In this document: positions 15,049 through 24,495 of the stretch, in pieces | Layout of the letters: every line of letters starts with the position of its first letter | How positions within the stretch are numbered: position 1 is the stretch's first letter | Source of the DNA: Arthrobacter mobilis | GTDB taxonomy: Bacteria > Actinomycetota > Actinomycetes > Actinomycetales > Micrococcaceae | Direction of reading: 5' to 3' | Assembly: GCF_012395835.1 (NCBI RefSeq) | Contig: NZ_JAAZSQ010000003.1 | Coordinates: 63,396 to 127,395 of the forward strand | Length of the DNA stretch: 64,000 nucleotides | Notes under the pieces: model-generated | Database searches by the model: none | Told to the model about the DNA's origin: nothing | Seen by the model: the letters and a program-made list of their open reading frames with translations, nothing else | Program-made: the position numbers and the translations under genes

Positions 15049-15987
15049 TCAGGCAGGCGGCGCGGAGATATCGTTGAGCGCGGAGACGATTTCTGCCGGC
15101 ATACGCCGCGGCACCGATTTCAGGATCTGCTCCAGCTGTGCCGGCGTGCGCGGACCAATGACGGCGGTGTCGATCCCGGGCTGCTGCAGCGCCCAGCTCA
15201 ACGCCAGGTCCAGCGGTTGGGCGTCGAGGCCGCGGGCGGCAGTGGCCAGGGCGTCCACGATCCTGGACGGCCGCGGTTCCAGGTAGGGGGCGACATAGCC
15301 TGAGCGTGTCTCCGAGGCGCCGCGGGAGTCGGCCGGAACCCCGCCGCGGTACTTGCCGGTGAGCACGCCCCGGCCGAGCGGTGCCCAGGCCATCACCCCG
15401 GTGCCGAGCGCCGCGGCGGCCGGGATCAGCTCGCGTTCGGCGCTGCGGCGGACCAGCGAGTACTCGGCTTGGACGGCCACCAGCGGCACCCGGCTGAGGC
15501 AGGCCGCCCGGGCCAGCTGCCAGCCGGCGTAATTGGAGACGCCCACGTACCGGGCGCGGCCGGAGGTTACGGCGTACTCCAGGGCCGAGAGGGTTTCCTC
15601 CAGCGGCACCTCCGCGTCCCAGGTATGTGCCAGCCACAGGTCCAGGTAGTCAGTTCCCAGCCGGGCCAGGCTGGCATCCAACGAACGGAGCATGGCGCCG
15701 CGGGACGCGTCGATCTCGCGTTCACCCTTGCACAGGCCGACGCCGGCCTTGGACACCAGCGTGACTTCCTGACGGGGGACCATCTCGCCCAGGAACGAGC
15801 CGACGATCGCCTCGCTGTTGCCGTCCGCGTACAGCGCAGCGGTGTCGATCAGCGTGCCGCCGGCATCGAGATACTTGCGCAGCATCAGTCCGGCGCTTTC
15901 CTCGTTGGTCTCTTCCCCCCAGGCCATTGTGCCCAGGGACAGGCACGGGACCTTCAGACCGCTGTTGCCCAAACGCGTGTGCTTCAT
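15049..15987 (-). CDS. Aldo/keto reductase
   Basis: A 312-residue NADPH-dependent aldo/keto reductase (TIM barrel). The catalytic tetrad is readable: Asp and Tyr in DTAALYADGNSE, Lys in TLVSKAGVG and His in LWLAHTWDAE. The cofactor loop is visible near the C-terminus (VIGPRTPAQLEQ). It resembles the YhdN/Tas-like potassium-channel-subunit-like group; the substrate is unknown. ATG 15987 is chosen over an in-frame start 9 bases upstream because TAGGCT lies 8 bases before it and no ribosome site exists. Confidence 0.88.
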   Translation of the reverse strand: MKHTRLGNSGLKVPCLSLGTMAWGEETNEESAGLMLRKYLDAGGTLIDTAALYADGNSEAIVGSFLGEMVPRQEVTLVSKAGVGLCKGEREIDASRGAMLRSLDASLARLGTDYLDLWLAHTWDAEVPLEETLSALEYAVTSGRARYVGVSNYAGWQLARAACLSRVPLVAVQAEYSLVRRSAERELIPAAAALGTGVMAWAPLGRGVLTGKYRGGVPADSRGASETRSGYVAPYLEPRPSRIVDALATAARGLDAQPLDLALSWALQQPGIDTAVIGPRTPAQLEQILKSVPRRMPAEIVSALNDISAPPA

Positions 15988-15995
15988 AGCCCACA

Positions 15996-16001
15996 AGCCT
16001 A
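15996..16001 (-). promoter_or_regulatory. -10 box of aldo/keto reductase gene
   Basis: TAGGCT on the minus strand ends 8 bases before the ATG at 15987. This fits a leaderless transcript; no clear -35 is seen. Confidence 0.4.
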
Positions 16002-16109
16002 AAGCAGGCCGGCGTGAAGGTCGTAAACCGGCGGCTGTGCGGTCCTGTGTAGGCTGCCGGTGCTGTGTCCGGTGCCGTGTCCGGTGCAGGACGGCACCGG
16101 CAGGTGCCC

Positions 16110-16115
16110 TATTGT
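16110..16115 (+). promoter_or_regulatory. -10 box of uppP
   Basis: TATTGT ends 7 bases before the GTG at 16123. Together with the absence of a usable ribosome site, this points to a leaderless start. Confidence 0.45.
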
Positions 16116-16122
16116 CGAAGGT

Positions 16123-16947
16123 GTGAATTGGCTAGAAGCGGTGATCCTGGGCCTGGTCCAAGGCCTGACAGAATTCCTTCCGATCTCTTCCAGCGCGCAC
16201 CTGCGGGTCGTCGGTGAGTTCCTGCCCGGCGCGGCCGACCCTGGAGCGGCCTTCACCGCCATCACCCAGCTGGGCACGGAGACTGCCGTCGTCGTCTTTT
16301 TCTGGCGGGACATCGTCCGGATTGTCAAAGCCTGGTTCGGTTCGCTGACCGGGAAATTGCCGCGCGAAGATCCTGACGCGCGGATGGGCTGGCTGGTGAT
16401 CCTCGGCTCGCTGCCCATCGGGATCCTGGGCCTGCTCTTCCAGGACCAGATCGAGGGCACCTTCCGCAGCCTGTGGCTGGTGGCAACGATGCTGATCGTC
16501 TTCGGCCTCTTCCTGGCCATCGCCGACACCATCGGCCGGCAGAAGCGCAGGCTGGAGAACCTGACCTACAAGCACGGCATTCTGTTCGGCTTCGCGCAGG
16601 CGCTGGCACTGATCCCGGGGGTTTCCCGCTCCGGCGGCACGATTACCGCCGGGCTGCTGATGGGCTACACCCGCGAGGCCGCCGCACGTTATTCGTTCCT
16701 GCTGGCCATCCCGGCGGTGTTCGCCAGCGGCCTGTTCCAGCTGGCCAAGAGCTTCGGCGAGCCCGGCCCGTACGGGCTGGGAGAGACCGCGCTGGCCACG
16801 CTCGTGGCCTTCGGCGTCGGGTTCGTGATCATCGGCTGGTTCCTGCGCTACGTATCCACACGCAGCTACCGGCTCTTCGTCTGGTACCGGATCGGCCTGG
16901 GAGCGCTGTTGTATATACTTCTGGGCTTGGGCCTGATCAACGCCTGA
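16123..16947 (+). CDS. uppP: Undecaprenyl-diphosphatase
   Basis: A 274-residue polytopic membrane enzyme (BacA/UppP) that dephosphorylates undecaprenyl pyrophosphate so the lipid carrier can be reused in peptidoglycan synthesis. It shows both family signatures: [17 protein letters not shown] near the N-terminus and [16 protein letters not shown] in the second half, with about eight membrane segments. GTG at 16123 is chosen because it begins the conserved [14 protein letters not shown]; the open frame upstream is not protein-like. It precedes mshC in the same direction, as in mycobacteria. Confidence 0.95.
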   Translation: MNWLEAVILGLVQGLTEFLPISSSAHLRVVGEFLPGAADPGAAFTAITQLGTETAVVVFFWRDIVRIVKAWFGSLTGKLPREDPDARMGWLVILGSLPIGILGLLFQDQIEGTFRSLWLVATMLIVFGLFLAIADTIGRQKRRLENLTYKHGILFGFAQALALIPGVSRSGGTITAGLLMGYTREAAARYSFLLAIPAVFASGLFQLAKSFGEPGPYGLGETALATLVAFGVGFVIIGWFLRYVSTRSYRLFVWYRIGLGALLYILLGLGLINA

Positions 16948-17033
16948 GCTGGGAATTTATCTGGCTCCGCAGCGCTTATTCATCACGGCCCCTCAGATTT
17001 CACGCGGGCAGGTCTACCGGAAGGAACGGAATT

Positions 17034-18299
17034 TTGCTTGGTTGGAACGCCCCGGTTGTGCCCGAAGTACCCGGGGGATCGGACGACCTGTCCCTGTACG
17101 ACACGGCGGCCGGCGCCTTGGCGCGGATCGAGCCGTCCCGCACCGGCTCGCTCTATGTCTGTGGCATCACGCCCTACGATGCCACCCATATGGGCCACGC
17201 GGCCACCTACGTCAGCTTCGACCTGCTCAACCGGTACTGGCGCGATGCGGGCCGGACCGTCCAGTACGTGCAGAATGTGACGGATATCGATGACCCGCTG
17301 CTGGAGCGGGCCAACGCCACCGGCGTGGACTGGGAGCAGCTGGCCAAGGACCAGACTGAGCTGTTCCGCGCCGACATGGAAGCGCTGAACGTGCTGCCGC
17401 CGGACGAATATGTCGGCGCGGTGGAGTCCATTGCCTGGATCATCCCCGCCGTGGAGCAGTTGATCGCCGAGGGCCTGGCCTACCGGGTGCCGGGTACCGG
17501 CGGCGAGCCCGACGGCGATGTCTACTTCGACACGGCAGCCGCTGCCGGCAGCGGCTGGGAGGTGGGCAGGACCTGCCGGCTGACAGAGGCGCAGATGCTG
17601 CCGCTGTTCGCCGAGCGCGGGGGCGACCCGGACCGGCCGGGCAAGCGGCACCGGCTGGATCCGCTGCTGTGGCGGGTGGCCCGCGACGGCGAGCCCAACT
17701 GGCCCGGCGGTAGCCTCGGTGACGGCCGCCCGGGCTGGCACATCGAGTGTTCGGTGATCGCCCGGAAGTTCCTCCCGGAGACCTTCGATGTGCAGGGCGG
17801 CGGCTCGGACCTGAGTTTCCCGCACCATGAAATGAGCGCCGGCCACGCGTACGCGCTGACCAAGACCCCGCTGGCCCGGCACTTCGTGCATGCCGGGATG
17901 GTGGGCCTGGACGGCGAAAAGATGAGCAAGTCCAAGGGCAACCTGGTGCTGGTCTCCCGGCTGCGCGAATCAGGCGTGGAGCCGGCAGCCATCCGGACTG
18001 TGCTGCTGGGACAGCACTACCGCTCGGACTGGTTCTGGACCGATGGACTGCTCGAGGATGGCCAGGCGCGCCTGGCCGCGTGGCGCCGGGCAGCTCCGCT
18101 GGCGGCCGCCGCGGACGTGCCGGCCCTGGCCGAGGCGATCCGGCGGGCCCTGTCCGACAATCTGAATGCCCCGGCGGCGCTGGCGGCAGTGGATGCGTTC
18201 ACGGCCGCACAGCAGGCAGCCGGAGGCGGACCCGGGCAGGGCACCGGAACCCAGGCCTTCGCCGACGTCCTCGACGCCCTGCTGGGCATCCGGCTGTAG
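17034..18299 (+). CDS. mshC: Cysteine-mycothiol ligase
   Basis: A 421-residue cysteine:glucosaminyl-inositol ligase, the ATP-dependent third step of mycothiol synthesis. Related to cysteinyl-tRNA synthetase: Cys43 in [15 protein letters not shown] is the expected zinc ligand, HMGH (52-55) is the HIGH motif and KMSKS begins at residue 296. The tail lacks the tRNA-binding domain, as expected. TTG at 17034 is taken as the start because AAGGA lies 8 bases upstream and the family N-terminus ([11 protein letters not shown] then LYDTAAG) follows. Confidence 0.94.
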   Translation: MLGWNAPVVPEVPGGSDDLSLYDTAAGALARIEPSRTGSLYVCGITPYDATHMGHAATYVSFDLLNRYWRDAGRTVQYVQNVTDIDDPLLERANATGVDWEQLAKDQTELFRADMEALNVLPPDEYVGAVESIAWIIPAVEQLIAEGLAYRVPGTGGEPDGDVYFDTAAAAGSGWEVGRTCRLTEAQMLPLFAERGGDPDRPGKRHRLDPLLWRVARDGEPNWPGGSLGDGRPGWHIECSVIARKFLPETFDVQGGGSDLSFPHHEMSAGHAYALTKTPLARHFVHAGMVGLDGEKMSKSKGNLVLVSRLRESGVEPAAIRTVLLGQHYRSDWFWTDGLLEDGQARLAAWRRAAPLAAAADVPALAEAIRRALSDNLNAPAALAAVDAFTAAQQAAGGGPGQGTGTQAFADVLDALLGIRL

Positions 18300-18310
18300 C
18301 CAGGCGTTTC

Positions 18311-18338
18311 AGGCCGGGCCCCGGTGCGGGCCCGGCCT
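18311..18338 (+). terminator. Hairpin after mshC
   Basis: AGGCCGGGCCC (18311-18321) pairs with GGGCCCGGCCT (18328-18338), then TTGTTGTCTTT. The gap between mshC and the convergent PAC2 gene is otherwise empty. Confidence 0.75.
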
Positions 18339-18417
18339 TGTTGTCTTTGGGCTGGTGTTGTCTCCGCTGCAGCCAGCCAGTTGATTGGGGCGGCGGGTTC
18401 CTGGCGGAGGGGAGGGG

Positions 18418-19311
18418 CTATTCCTTGCGGCGCTTCTTGAGGTAGCGCTCGAATTCCCGGGCGATGGATTCACCGGTGGCTTCGGGCAGTTCGGCAGTGT
18501 CCTTGGCCTCTTCCAGCTGCCGCACGTAGGCCGCCACCTCGGGATCCTCCGTGGCCAGCTCGTCCACGCCGCGCTCCCACGCTTCGGCCTCCTCGGACAG
18601 GACGGAGGTCTCCAGCGGAACCTGCAGGATGTCCTCGATCCGGTGCAGCAGGGCCAGTTCCGCCTTGGGTGAAGGTGCCTGGCCCACGTAATGCGGTACC
18701 GCCGCCCACAGCGAGACGGTGGGGATGCCGGCCATCGAGGCTACCTCGGCCAGGACCCCGATAATGCCGGTGGGGCCTTCGTACTGGCTCACCTCGGTGT
18801 TCAGCGCCTGCCGGACCGCGTCGTCGTCGCTGGTCGCGGTCACCGGGATCGGCCGGCTGTGCGGCACGTCGGCCAGCAGGGCGCCGACCAGCAGGATGCA
18901 GTTGACGTTCAGTTCCGTCGCGTGGGCCAGCAGCTCGGCGGTGTAGGCGCGCCAGCGGTACGAGGGTTCGACACCGTGGACGAAGATGACATCGATGTCC
19001 GAGCGCGGGATGCTGCAGCGGGTCAGCTTCGTGGTCGGCCACTTAATATGGCGCTGGCCGGAAGCGGTGCGGCGGATGATGGGCCGGGTGAACTGGAAGT
19101 CGTAGTAGAGATCCGGGTCGATGGTGGCCACCTTGGTCCCGTCCCAGAGGCGGTTGAGGTACTTGACCGCATCCGTCGCGGCCTCCCCGGCGTCATTCCA
19201 GCCCTCGAAGGCCGCGATCATGACCGTGAGCCGCTGCTGCCCGGCCCCCGGTCCCGCCTTGGGGAACAGTCGCCGCAGGCCTTGCGTCTGGTTGTTTTCC
19301 ATCTCGCTCAC
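18418..19311 (-). CDS. PAC2 family protein
   Basis: A 297-residue member of the PAC2 (proteasome assembly chaperone 2-like) family, like mycobacterial Rv2125. Recognisable parts are MIAAFEGWNDAGEAATDAVKYL, VIFVHGVEPSYRWRAYTAELL and LLVGALLADVPHSRP. The name comes from eukaryotic homology; a role in actinobacterial proteasome assembly has not been shown, though the gene keeps company with the proteasome cluster. GTG at 19311 is chosen because TAGGGT lies 6 bases upstream (leaderless pattern); ATG 19302 is the alternative. Confidence 0.87.
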   Translation of the reverse strand: MSEMENNQTQGLRRLFPKAGPGAGQQRLTVMIAAFEGWNDAGEAATDAVKYLNRLWDGTKVATIDPDLYYDFQFTRPIIRRTASGQRHIKWPTTKLTRCSIPRSDIDVIFVHGVEPSYRWRAYTAELLAHATELNVNCILLVGALLADVPHSRPIPVTATSDDDAVRQALNTEVSQYEGPTGIIGVLAEVASMAGIPTVSLWAAVPHYVGQAPSPKAELALLHRIEDILQVPLETSVLSEEAEAWERGVDELATEDPEVAAYVRQLEEAKDTAELPEATGESIAREFERYLKKRRKE

Positions 19312-19317
19312 CTTTTC

Positions 19318-19323
19318 ACCCTA
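19318..19323 (-). promoter_or_regulatory. -10 box of PAC2 gene
   Basis: TAGGGT on the minus strand, 6 bases before the GTG at 19311, with no Shine-Dalgarno. Confidence 0.4.
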
Positions 19324-19414
19324 GTCCTCCGGTGGTGAGTTGTCAGTGAGCCGGGTACCGGTTCGCGCTCAGCATAGCCGTCCGGAGCCGGCGGGGCGGC
19401 CCCTGCGGAAACCG

Positions 19415-19420
19415 TAGACT
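19415..19420 (+). promoter_or_regulatory. -10 box of HAD gene
   Basis: TAGACT ends 6 bases before the ATG at 19427. A GAGG in the gap is too close to act as a normal ribosome site. Confidence 0.45.
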
Positions 19421-19426
19421 TGAGGC

Positions 19427-20170
19427 ATGCCTTCTGACGCCGCACCCGGTCCTGCCGGGTACCAGTCCCGTGTCCAAGCAGTGTTCTGGGACATGGATGG
19501 AACCCTGGTGGACACCGAGCCCTACTGGATCGCCGCCGAACTGGACCTCGTAGAGCGTTTCGGTGGATTCTGGTCCGAAGAGCTGGGCCGCGGACTCGTG
19601 GGCAACGCGCTGCCGGCATCCGCCGCCGTGCTGCAGCAGGCCGGTGTCCGGCTTCCGATCCGGGAGATCATCGACGAGCTCATCGGCTCGGTCATTGACC
19701 AGGTGCGTACCAGCATTCCGTGGCGGCCCGGGGCCCGGGAACTGCTGGCTGAACTGGCCGGCGCCGGTATCCCCACCGCGCTGGTCACCATGTCCGAGCA
19801 GCTGCTGGCCCGGGAAATCGTGGCCCAGCTGCCGAAGGGAAGCTTCGGCCACGTGGTCACCGGGGACATGGTCGCAAACGGCAAGCCGCACCCGGAACCC
19901 TACCTGCGCGCCGTCGAGCACCTTGCTGGCAGCCGTGCGCAGGTGGACAAGTCCCGCATTATCGCCCTGGAGGATTCCCTGCCGGGCGCCACGTCCGCAC
20001 AGGCAGCAGGCCTGGTGACAGTGGCCATTCCGCATGTGGTGGACGTTCCCCAGGACCCGGGCCGGCACCACTGGGAAACCCTGGACGGGCGGAACCTGGC
20101 GGACCTGGAGGCACTGCTCGCCGGTGACTTCGCGCCGCTGCCGCAGGCCGACCTGCGGGGATCCGCATGA
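19427..20170 (+). CDS. HAD-superfamily hydrolase
   Basis: A 247-residue haloacid-dehalogenase phosphatase of the beta-phosphoglucomutase/PGP-like subgroup. It has the DMDGTLVDTEP nucleophile motif, a helical cap, TMSE (motif II region), Lys in NGKPHPEPYL (motif III) and the ALEDSLPGATSA motif IV. The substrate is unknown. First gene of the proteasome-side operon: its stop overlaps the M50 protease start by 4 bases. Confidence 0.9.
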   Translation: MPSDAAPGPAGYQSRVQAVFWDMDGTLVDTEPYWIAAELDLVERFGGFWSEELGRGLVGNALPASAAVLQQAGVRLPIREIIDELIGSVIDQVRTSIPWRPGARELLAELAGAGIPTALVTMSEQLLAREIVAQLPKGSFGHVVTGDMVANGKPHPEPYLRAVEHLAGSRAQVDKSRIIALEDSLPGATSAQAAGLVTVAIPHVVDVPQDPGRHHWETLDGRNLADLEALLAGDFAPLPQADLRGSA

Positions 20171-21348
20171 GCCAGCCGCAGCCGGATACCGGTATGCCCG
20201 ACGGCGGGCCGGGCCGGGAAAACCCGCGCAGCGAGGGCATCCCGCTGGGACGGATCGGCGGAGTTCCCGTTATCCTCGCCTGGTCCTGGTTTGCCATTGC
20301 GGCCTTCATCGTGCTGGTGTTCGCGCCGCAGGTCCAGTCGAGGATCCCGGCACTGGGCGGTGCGGCCTACCTGGTGGCCTTCAGCTATGCGGTCCTCCTG
20401 CTGCTGTCCGTGCTGGTCCACGAACTGGCGCACGCCTTCAGCGCCCGCGCGTTTGGCTGGCCCACCGCGCGGATTGTGCTTAATCTGTGGGGCGGGCATA
20501 CCCAGTTCGAGAATTTCCAGGCCTCGGCCGGCCGGTCCCTGGTGGTGGCGCTGGCCGGGCCGGCCGCCAATTTCCTGCTGGCCGGGGTGGGCTGGGCCAT
20601 CCGGCCGCTGTTCGCCGGCAATCCCGTCGGCTGGCTGCTCACGGACAGCTTCGTGGTGGTGAACCTGGCAGTAGCCATTTTCAACGTGCTCCCCGGCCTG
20701 CCGCTCGACGGCGGTCGGCTGGTGGAATCGGCCGTCTGGAAGGCCACCGGCAGCCAGGACAAGGGCACCGTGGCTGCCGGCTGGGCCGGGCGGATCATTG
20801 TGATCCTGCTGGTGCTGGGGTTCGTCGTGCTGCCCGCGCTGCTGGGACGCCGCCCGGATCTGACCTTCGTGCTGATGATTGTGCTGGTGGGCGGCTTCCT
20901 TTGGGCCGGCGCCGGCGCGTCCATCACCCATGCCAAAATGCGCCTGCGCCTGCCGGAGGTCACCGCCGGCAGGCTCCAGGTGAGTGCCATCGCGCTTCCG
21001 GCCACCGCGACAGTGGCCCAAGTGGCCGCCGCGCAGCAGGACAGCCCCGGCACGGAGGTGATCCTCACGGCTGCCACCGGCCAACCGGAGGCGGTGGTGG
21101 ACCTGCAGGCGCTGCAGAGCGTGCCTGCCGCCGTGGCGGCAACGACGCCGGCGGCCGCGGTCGCCCGGGCGCTGGCCCCCGGCGCCTACGTGCCCGAATG
21201 GGCCGGCGGACAGGAGCTGGTGCAGTACCTTGCCCGGGTGTCCGGCACTGAGTACGCCGTGATCGACCGGCAGAGCCGGGTGACCGGGCTGCTGCTGCAG
21301 GATACGGTGGTGCGCGCCGTGACCGGCAAGACCTCCCGGCGCGGCTGA
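20167..21348 (+). CDS. Site-2-type (M50) membrane protease with CBS-like tail
   Basis: A 393-residue polytopic zinc protease. The zinc motif HELAH is at residues 85-89 in a membrane helix, and the third ligand lies in NVLPGLPLDGGRL (Asp181). About 100 C-terminal residues resemble a CBS pair, the SpoIVFB-like architecture. Such proteases cut substrates within the membrane, often anti-sigma factors. Translationally coupled to the HAD gene (ATGA overlap). Confidence 0.9.
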   Translation: MSQPQPDTGMPDGGPGRENPRSEGIPLGRIGGVPVILAWSWFAIAAFIVLVFAPQVQSRIPALGGAAYLVAFSYAVLLLLSVLVHELAHAFSARAFGWPTARIVLNLWGGHTQFENFQASAGRSLVVALAGPAANFLLAGVGWAIRPLFAGNPVGWLLTDSFVVVNLAVAIFNVLPGLPLDGGRLVESAVWKATGSQDKGTVAAGWAGRIIVILLVLGFVVLPALLGRRPDLTFVLMIVLVGGFLWAGAGASITHAKMRLRLPEVTAGRLQVSAIALPATATVAQVAAAQQDSPGTEVILTAATGQPEAVVDLQALQSVPAAVAATTPAAAVARALAPGAYVPEWAGGQELVQYLARVSGTEYAVIDRQSRVTGLLLQDTVVRAVTGKTSRRG

Positions 21349-21465
21349 GGCCTGCCGCAGCATCATAGAATCAATGGGCCGGGCTGAACCGGCCGCGGCC
21401 GTGACCACCGGCCGGCTCCATCGCCGGGCCCTGTGCCCGCCCCTTCGACCGGAAGTAGTACCAGC

Positions 21466-22512
21466 ATGAGCGCATCCACCATTCCGCACGGAGCCGACCA
21501 GCGCCGGGGCCCGCTGCGTCCTGGCGAGCGGGTGCAGTTGACCGACGAGAAGGGCCGGATGAATACCATCACCCTTACTCCCGGCGGGGCGTTCCACACC
21601 CACCGCGGCTACCTGCCGCACGATGAGCTGATCGGCGCCTCCGAAGGCTGCGTCGTCACCAACACTGCCGGCCACAAGTACCAGGCGCTGCGCCCGCTGC
21701 TGTCCGACTTCGTGCTCTCCATGCCCCGCGGCGCGGCCGTGGTGTACCCGAAGGACGCCGGGCAGATTGTCACCATGGCCGACATCTTCCCCGGGGCCCG
21801 GGTGGTCGAAGCCGGCGTCGGTTCGGGCGCCCTGAGCATTTCGCTGCTGCGGGCCGTGGGCGACGGCGGTTACCTGCACTCGTACGAGCGGCGGGAGGAA
21901 TTCGCCGACATCGCCCGCGGCAATGTCGAAACGTTCTTCGGCGGAGCCCATCCGGCCTGGTCCATTTCCCTCGGCGATTTCCAGGATGAGGTGGTGAAGA
22001 AGGAAGAGCCGGGCAGCGTGGACCGGGTGGTGCTGGACATGCTCGCACCGTGGGAGTGCCTGGACGCTGTGGCCACCGTGCTGGCCCCGGGCGGAGTGTG
22101 GATCAACTATGTGGCCACCGTGACCCAGCTTTCGCGCACCGCCGAGGCTATCCGGGCCGACGGCCGCTTCACTGAGCCGGAATCCTGGGAGTCCATGGTG
22201 CGCGGCTGGCACGTGGAGGGACTGGCCGTCCGTCCTGACCACCGGATGGTCGCCCACACCGGATTCCTGCTGACCGCCCGCCGCCTGGCCGAAGGCGTCG
22301 AAGGTCTGACCCCGAAGCGCCGGCCGTCCAAGACCGGATTCGCTGCCGAGGACGTCCAGGCCTGGACAGGCGATGCCGAGGACTGGAACGCCGAGGGCCT
22401 GGGGGAGCGGCAGGTTTCGGACAAAAAGCTGCGGCGTGCGGCCAAGGACGCCGCCTCGACCGTGCAGCGCGGCGCCTTCAAGGACGCCCCGGAGGCCGGC
22501 GGACCGGAGTAG
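21466..22512 (+). CDS. trmI: tRNA (adenine-58-N1)-methyltransferase
   Basis: A 348-residue SAM-dependent TrmI that makes m1A58 in tRNAs. The N-terminal beta domain (GERVQLTDEKGRMNTITLTPG) is followed by the Rossmann fold with VVEAGVGSGALSISLLRAVG as the SAM loop and VVLDMLAPWECLDAV as motif IV. ATG 21466 is preferred over an in-frame GTG at 21433 because GGAAG lies 10 bases upstream. In mycobacteria the same gene sits just before mpa, as here. Confidence 0.93.
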   Translation: MSASTIPHGADQRRGPLRPGERVQLTDEKGRMNTITLTPGGAFHTHRGYLPHDELIGASEGCVVTNTAGHKYQALRPLLSDFVLSMPRGAAVVYPKDAGQIVTMADIFPGARVVEAGVGSGALSISLLRAVGDGGYLHSYERREEFADIARGNVETFFGGAHPAWSISLGDFQDEVVKKEEPGSVDRVVLDMLAPWECLDAVATVLAPGGVWINYVATVTQLSRTAEAIRADGRFTEPESWESMVRGWHVEGLAVRPDHRMVAHTGFLLTARRLAEGVEGLTPKRRPSKTGFAAEDVQAWTGDAEDWNAEGLGERQVSDKKLRRAAKDAASTVQRGAFKDAPEAGGPE

Positions 22513-22664
22513 CCCGCGGCGCAGGGCCGCCGCGGCGATGCCGTACCGTTGCCTTTTCTTTACCCGATTGTTGTGCTGCGCCGGCAGCAGCCGCGCGCCT
22601 TGTCCCGGCTGCTCCGGGACCCGCCGGGCGGCCCGGAATTATGGCCGCGTCCCGGACGTTTTCC

Positions 22665-22692
22665 TTGTCAAGCGGGTGGGACTCCGTAAGGT
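22665..22692 (+). promoter_or_regulatory. Candidate promoter of the Pup-proteasome operon
   Basis: TTGTCA (22665-22670), a 16-base spacer and TAAGGT (22687-22692) lie upstream of mpa. A very similar arrangement (TTGCCT, 16 bases, TAAGGTAGAC) precedes the UvrA-like gene at 52 kb. Confidence 0.5.
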
Positions 22693-22743
22693 AGACGGAT
22701 AGGGTCATTGGAAGGCACCCGTTTCAAGAGAGCAGGTACGGTG

Positions 22744-24495
22744 ATGAGTGAAAACCAGAACCCGATGCATGAACCGGCGCCCGGTGGGGGGCTATCCGAC
22801 GAACTGACCGTGGCCCAGCGCCAGCTCAATGTCCTGCGGGACAAGATCCGGAACCTGGACAAGCAGCTGGCCTCCGCAACCGTCAACAACAGCCGCCTTG
22901 TCGCCATGCTTGAAGCTGCCAAGAGCGAGATAGTCCGGCTTAAGGAGGCCCTTGAGCGGGACGGCGAAACTCCGTTCAGCTTCGCCACCATCGCCCAGGT
23001 CAATCCTGCCCAGCACCCCCGCCCGGGGGTGAGCACGGCTGCCACCGTGCAGGACAGCGTGGACATCATCCAGTCTGGCCGCAAGCTGCGCGTGGCGGTC
23101 AGCCCGCTGATCAACCTCAGCCAGCTCAGCCCGGGCCAGGAGGTCCTGCTCAACGAATCCCTGACGGTTGTGGCCGCGCTCAGCTTCGAACGCGCCGGCG
23201 AACTGGTGACCATCAAGGAACTGCTCGATGCCGACCGTGTGCTGGTGATCGGCCGCGCGGACGAAGAGCGGGTGGTCAAGCTCTCCGGCTCGCTGCAGCA
23301 CGAACGGCTGCGGGTCGGGGACGCCATATCGATCGACGCCCGGAGCGGCTATGCCCTGGAGAAGATTCCGCGCAGCGAGGTGGAGAACCTCATCCTCGAA
23401 GAGGTGCCGGACATCTCCTACCAGGACATCGGCGGCCTGGGCCCGCAGATCGACGAGATCCGCGACGCCGTCGAACTGCCGTTCCTGCACCCTGACCTGT
23501 ACCGCGAGCACGGACTGAAGGCCCCCAAGGGCATCCTGCTCTACGGCCCTCCCGGCTGCGGCAAGACCCTGATCGCCAAGGCCGTCGCCAACTCGCTGGC
23601 CGCCCGCGCCGTCGAACGCAGCGGCACCAAGGAAGCGCGCAGCTACTTCCTGAACATCAAGGGTCCGGAGCTGCTGGACAAGTACGTGGGCGAAACCGAG
23701 CGGCACATCCGCCTGATTTTCGCCCGGGCCCGGGAGAAGGCCTCGGACGGCAGCCCGGTGGTGGTCTTCTTCGACGAGATGGATTCGCTGTTCCGCACCC
23801 GCGGCACGGGCGTCTCCTCCGACGTCGAAACCACCATCGTGCCGCAGCTGCTCAGCGAGATCGACGGCGTGGAGAAGCTGGAGAACGTCATTGTCATCGG
23901 CGCCTCGAACCGCGAGGACATGATCGATCCGGCCATCCTGCGTCCGGGCCGGCTGGACGTGAAGATCAAGATCCAGCGCCCCGATGCCGAGGCGGCCGCG
24001 GACATCTTCGCCAAGTACATCACCACCGAGCTGCCCATCCATCCGGACGACCTGGCCGAGCACGGCAACGACCGGAAGGCGACGGTGGAGGCGCTGATCC
24101 AGCGGACGGTGGAGGCCATGTACGCCACCGACAAGTCCAACGAGTACCTCGAGGTCACCTACGCCAGCGGCGATACCGAAATGTTGTACTTCAAGGACTT
24201 CAACTCCGGTGCCGTGATCCAGAACGTGGTGGACCGGGCCAAGAAGAACGCCATCAAGGACCTGCTGACCAGCGGGCAGAAGGGCCTGCGGATAGAACAC
24301 CTGCTCCGCGGGGTGGTGGACGAGTTCCGCGAGCACGAGGACATGCCCAACACCACGAACCCGGACGACTGGGCACGGATCTCGGGCAAGAAGGGCGAAC
24401 GGATCACCTACATCCGCACGATCATCCAGGGCAAGGCGGGCCAGGAGGCCGGGAAGTCGATCGAGACCATGCCGAACACGGGGCAGTACCTGTGA
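22744..24495 (+). CDS. arc: Proteasome-activating AAA ATPase (Mpa/ARC)
   Basis: A 583-residue hexameric AAA unfoldase that recognises pupylated proteins and feeds the 20S core. Residues 15-75 form the coiled coil that binds Pup, then OB domains ([16 protein letters not shown] region), then one AAA module with Walker A GPPGCGKT (268-275), Walker [11 protein letters not shown] and an SRH ending RPGRLD. It ends GQYL: the penultimate Tyr is the anchor that docks into the core's alpha ring. ATG 22744 is chosen; the GTG 3 bases upstream is an alternative. Confidence 0.96.
   Translation: MSENQNPMHEPAPGGGLSDELTVAQRQLNVLRDKIRNLDKQLASATVNNSRLVAMLEAAKSEIVRLKEALERDGETPFSFATIAQVNPAQHPRPGVSTAATVQDSVDIIQSGRKLRVAVSPLINLSQLSPGQEVLLNESLTVVAALSFERAGELVTIKELLDADRVLVIGRADEERVVKLSGSLQHERLRVGDAISIDARSGYALEKIPRSEVENLILEEVPDISYQDIGGLGPQIDEIRDAVELPFLHPDLYREHGLKAPKGILLYGPPGCGKTLIAKAVANSLAARAVERSGTKEARSYFLNIKGPELLDKYVGETERHIRLIFARAREKASDGSPVVVFFDEMDSLFRTRGTGVSSDVETTIVPQLLSEIDGVEKLENVIVIGASNREDMIDPAILRPGRLDVKIKIQRPDAEAAADIFAKYITTELPIHPDDLAEHGNDRKATVEALIQRTVEAMYATDKSNEYLEVTYASGDTEMLYFKDFNSGAVIQNVVDRAKKNAIKDLLTSGQKGLRIEHLLRGVVDEFREHEDMPNTTNPDDWARISGKKGERITYIRTIIQGKAGQEAGKSIETMPNTGQYL

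Noticed and set aside
19900-22257. 785-residue minus-strand open frame across the HAD, M50 and trmI genes
   Set aside because: It is antisense to three clear genes in the conserved order and has the low-complexity His/Gly/Arg composition of a high-GC shadow frame.
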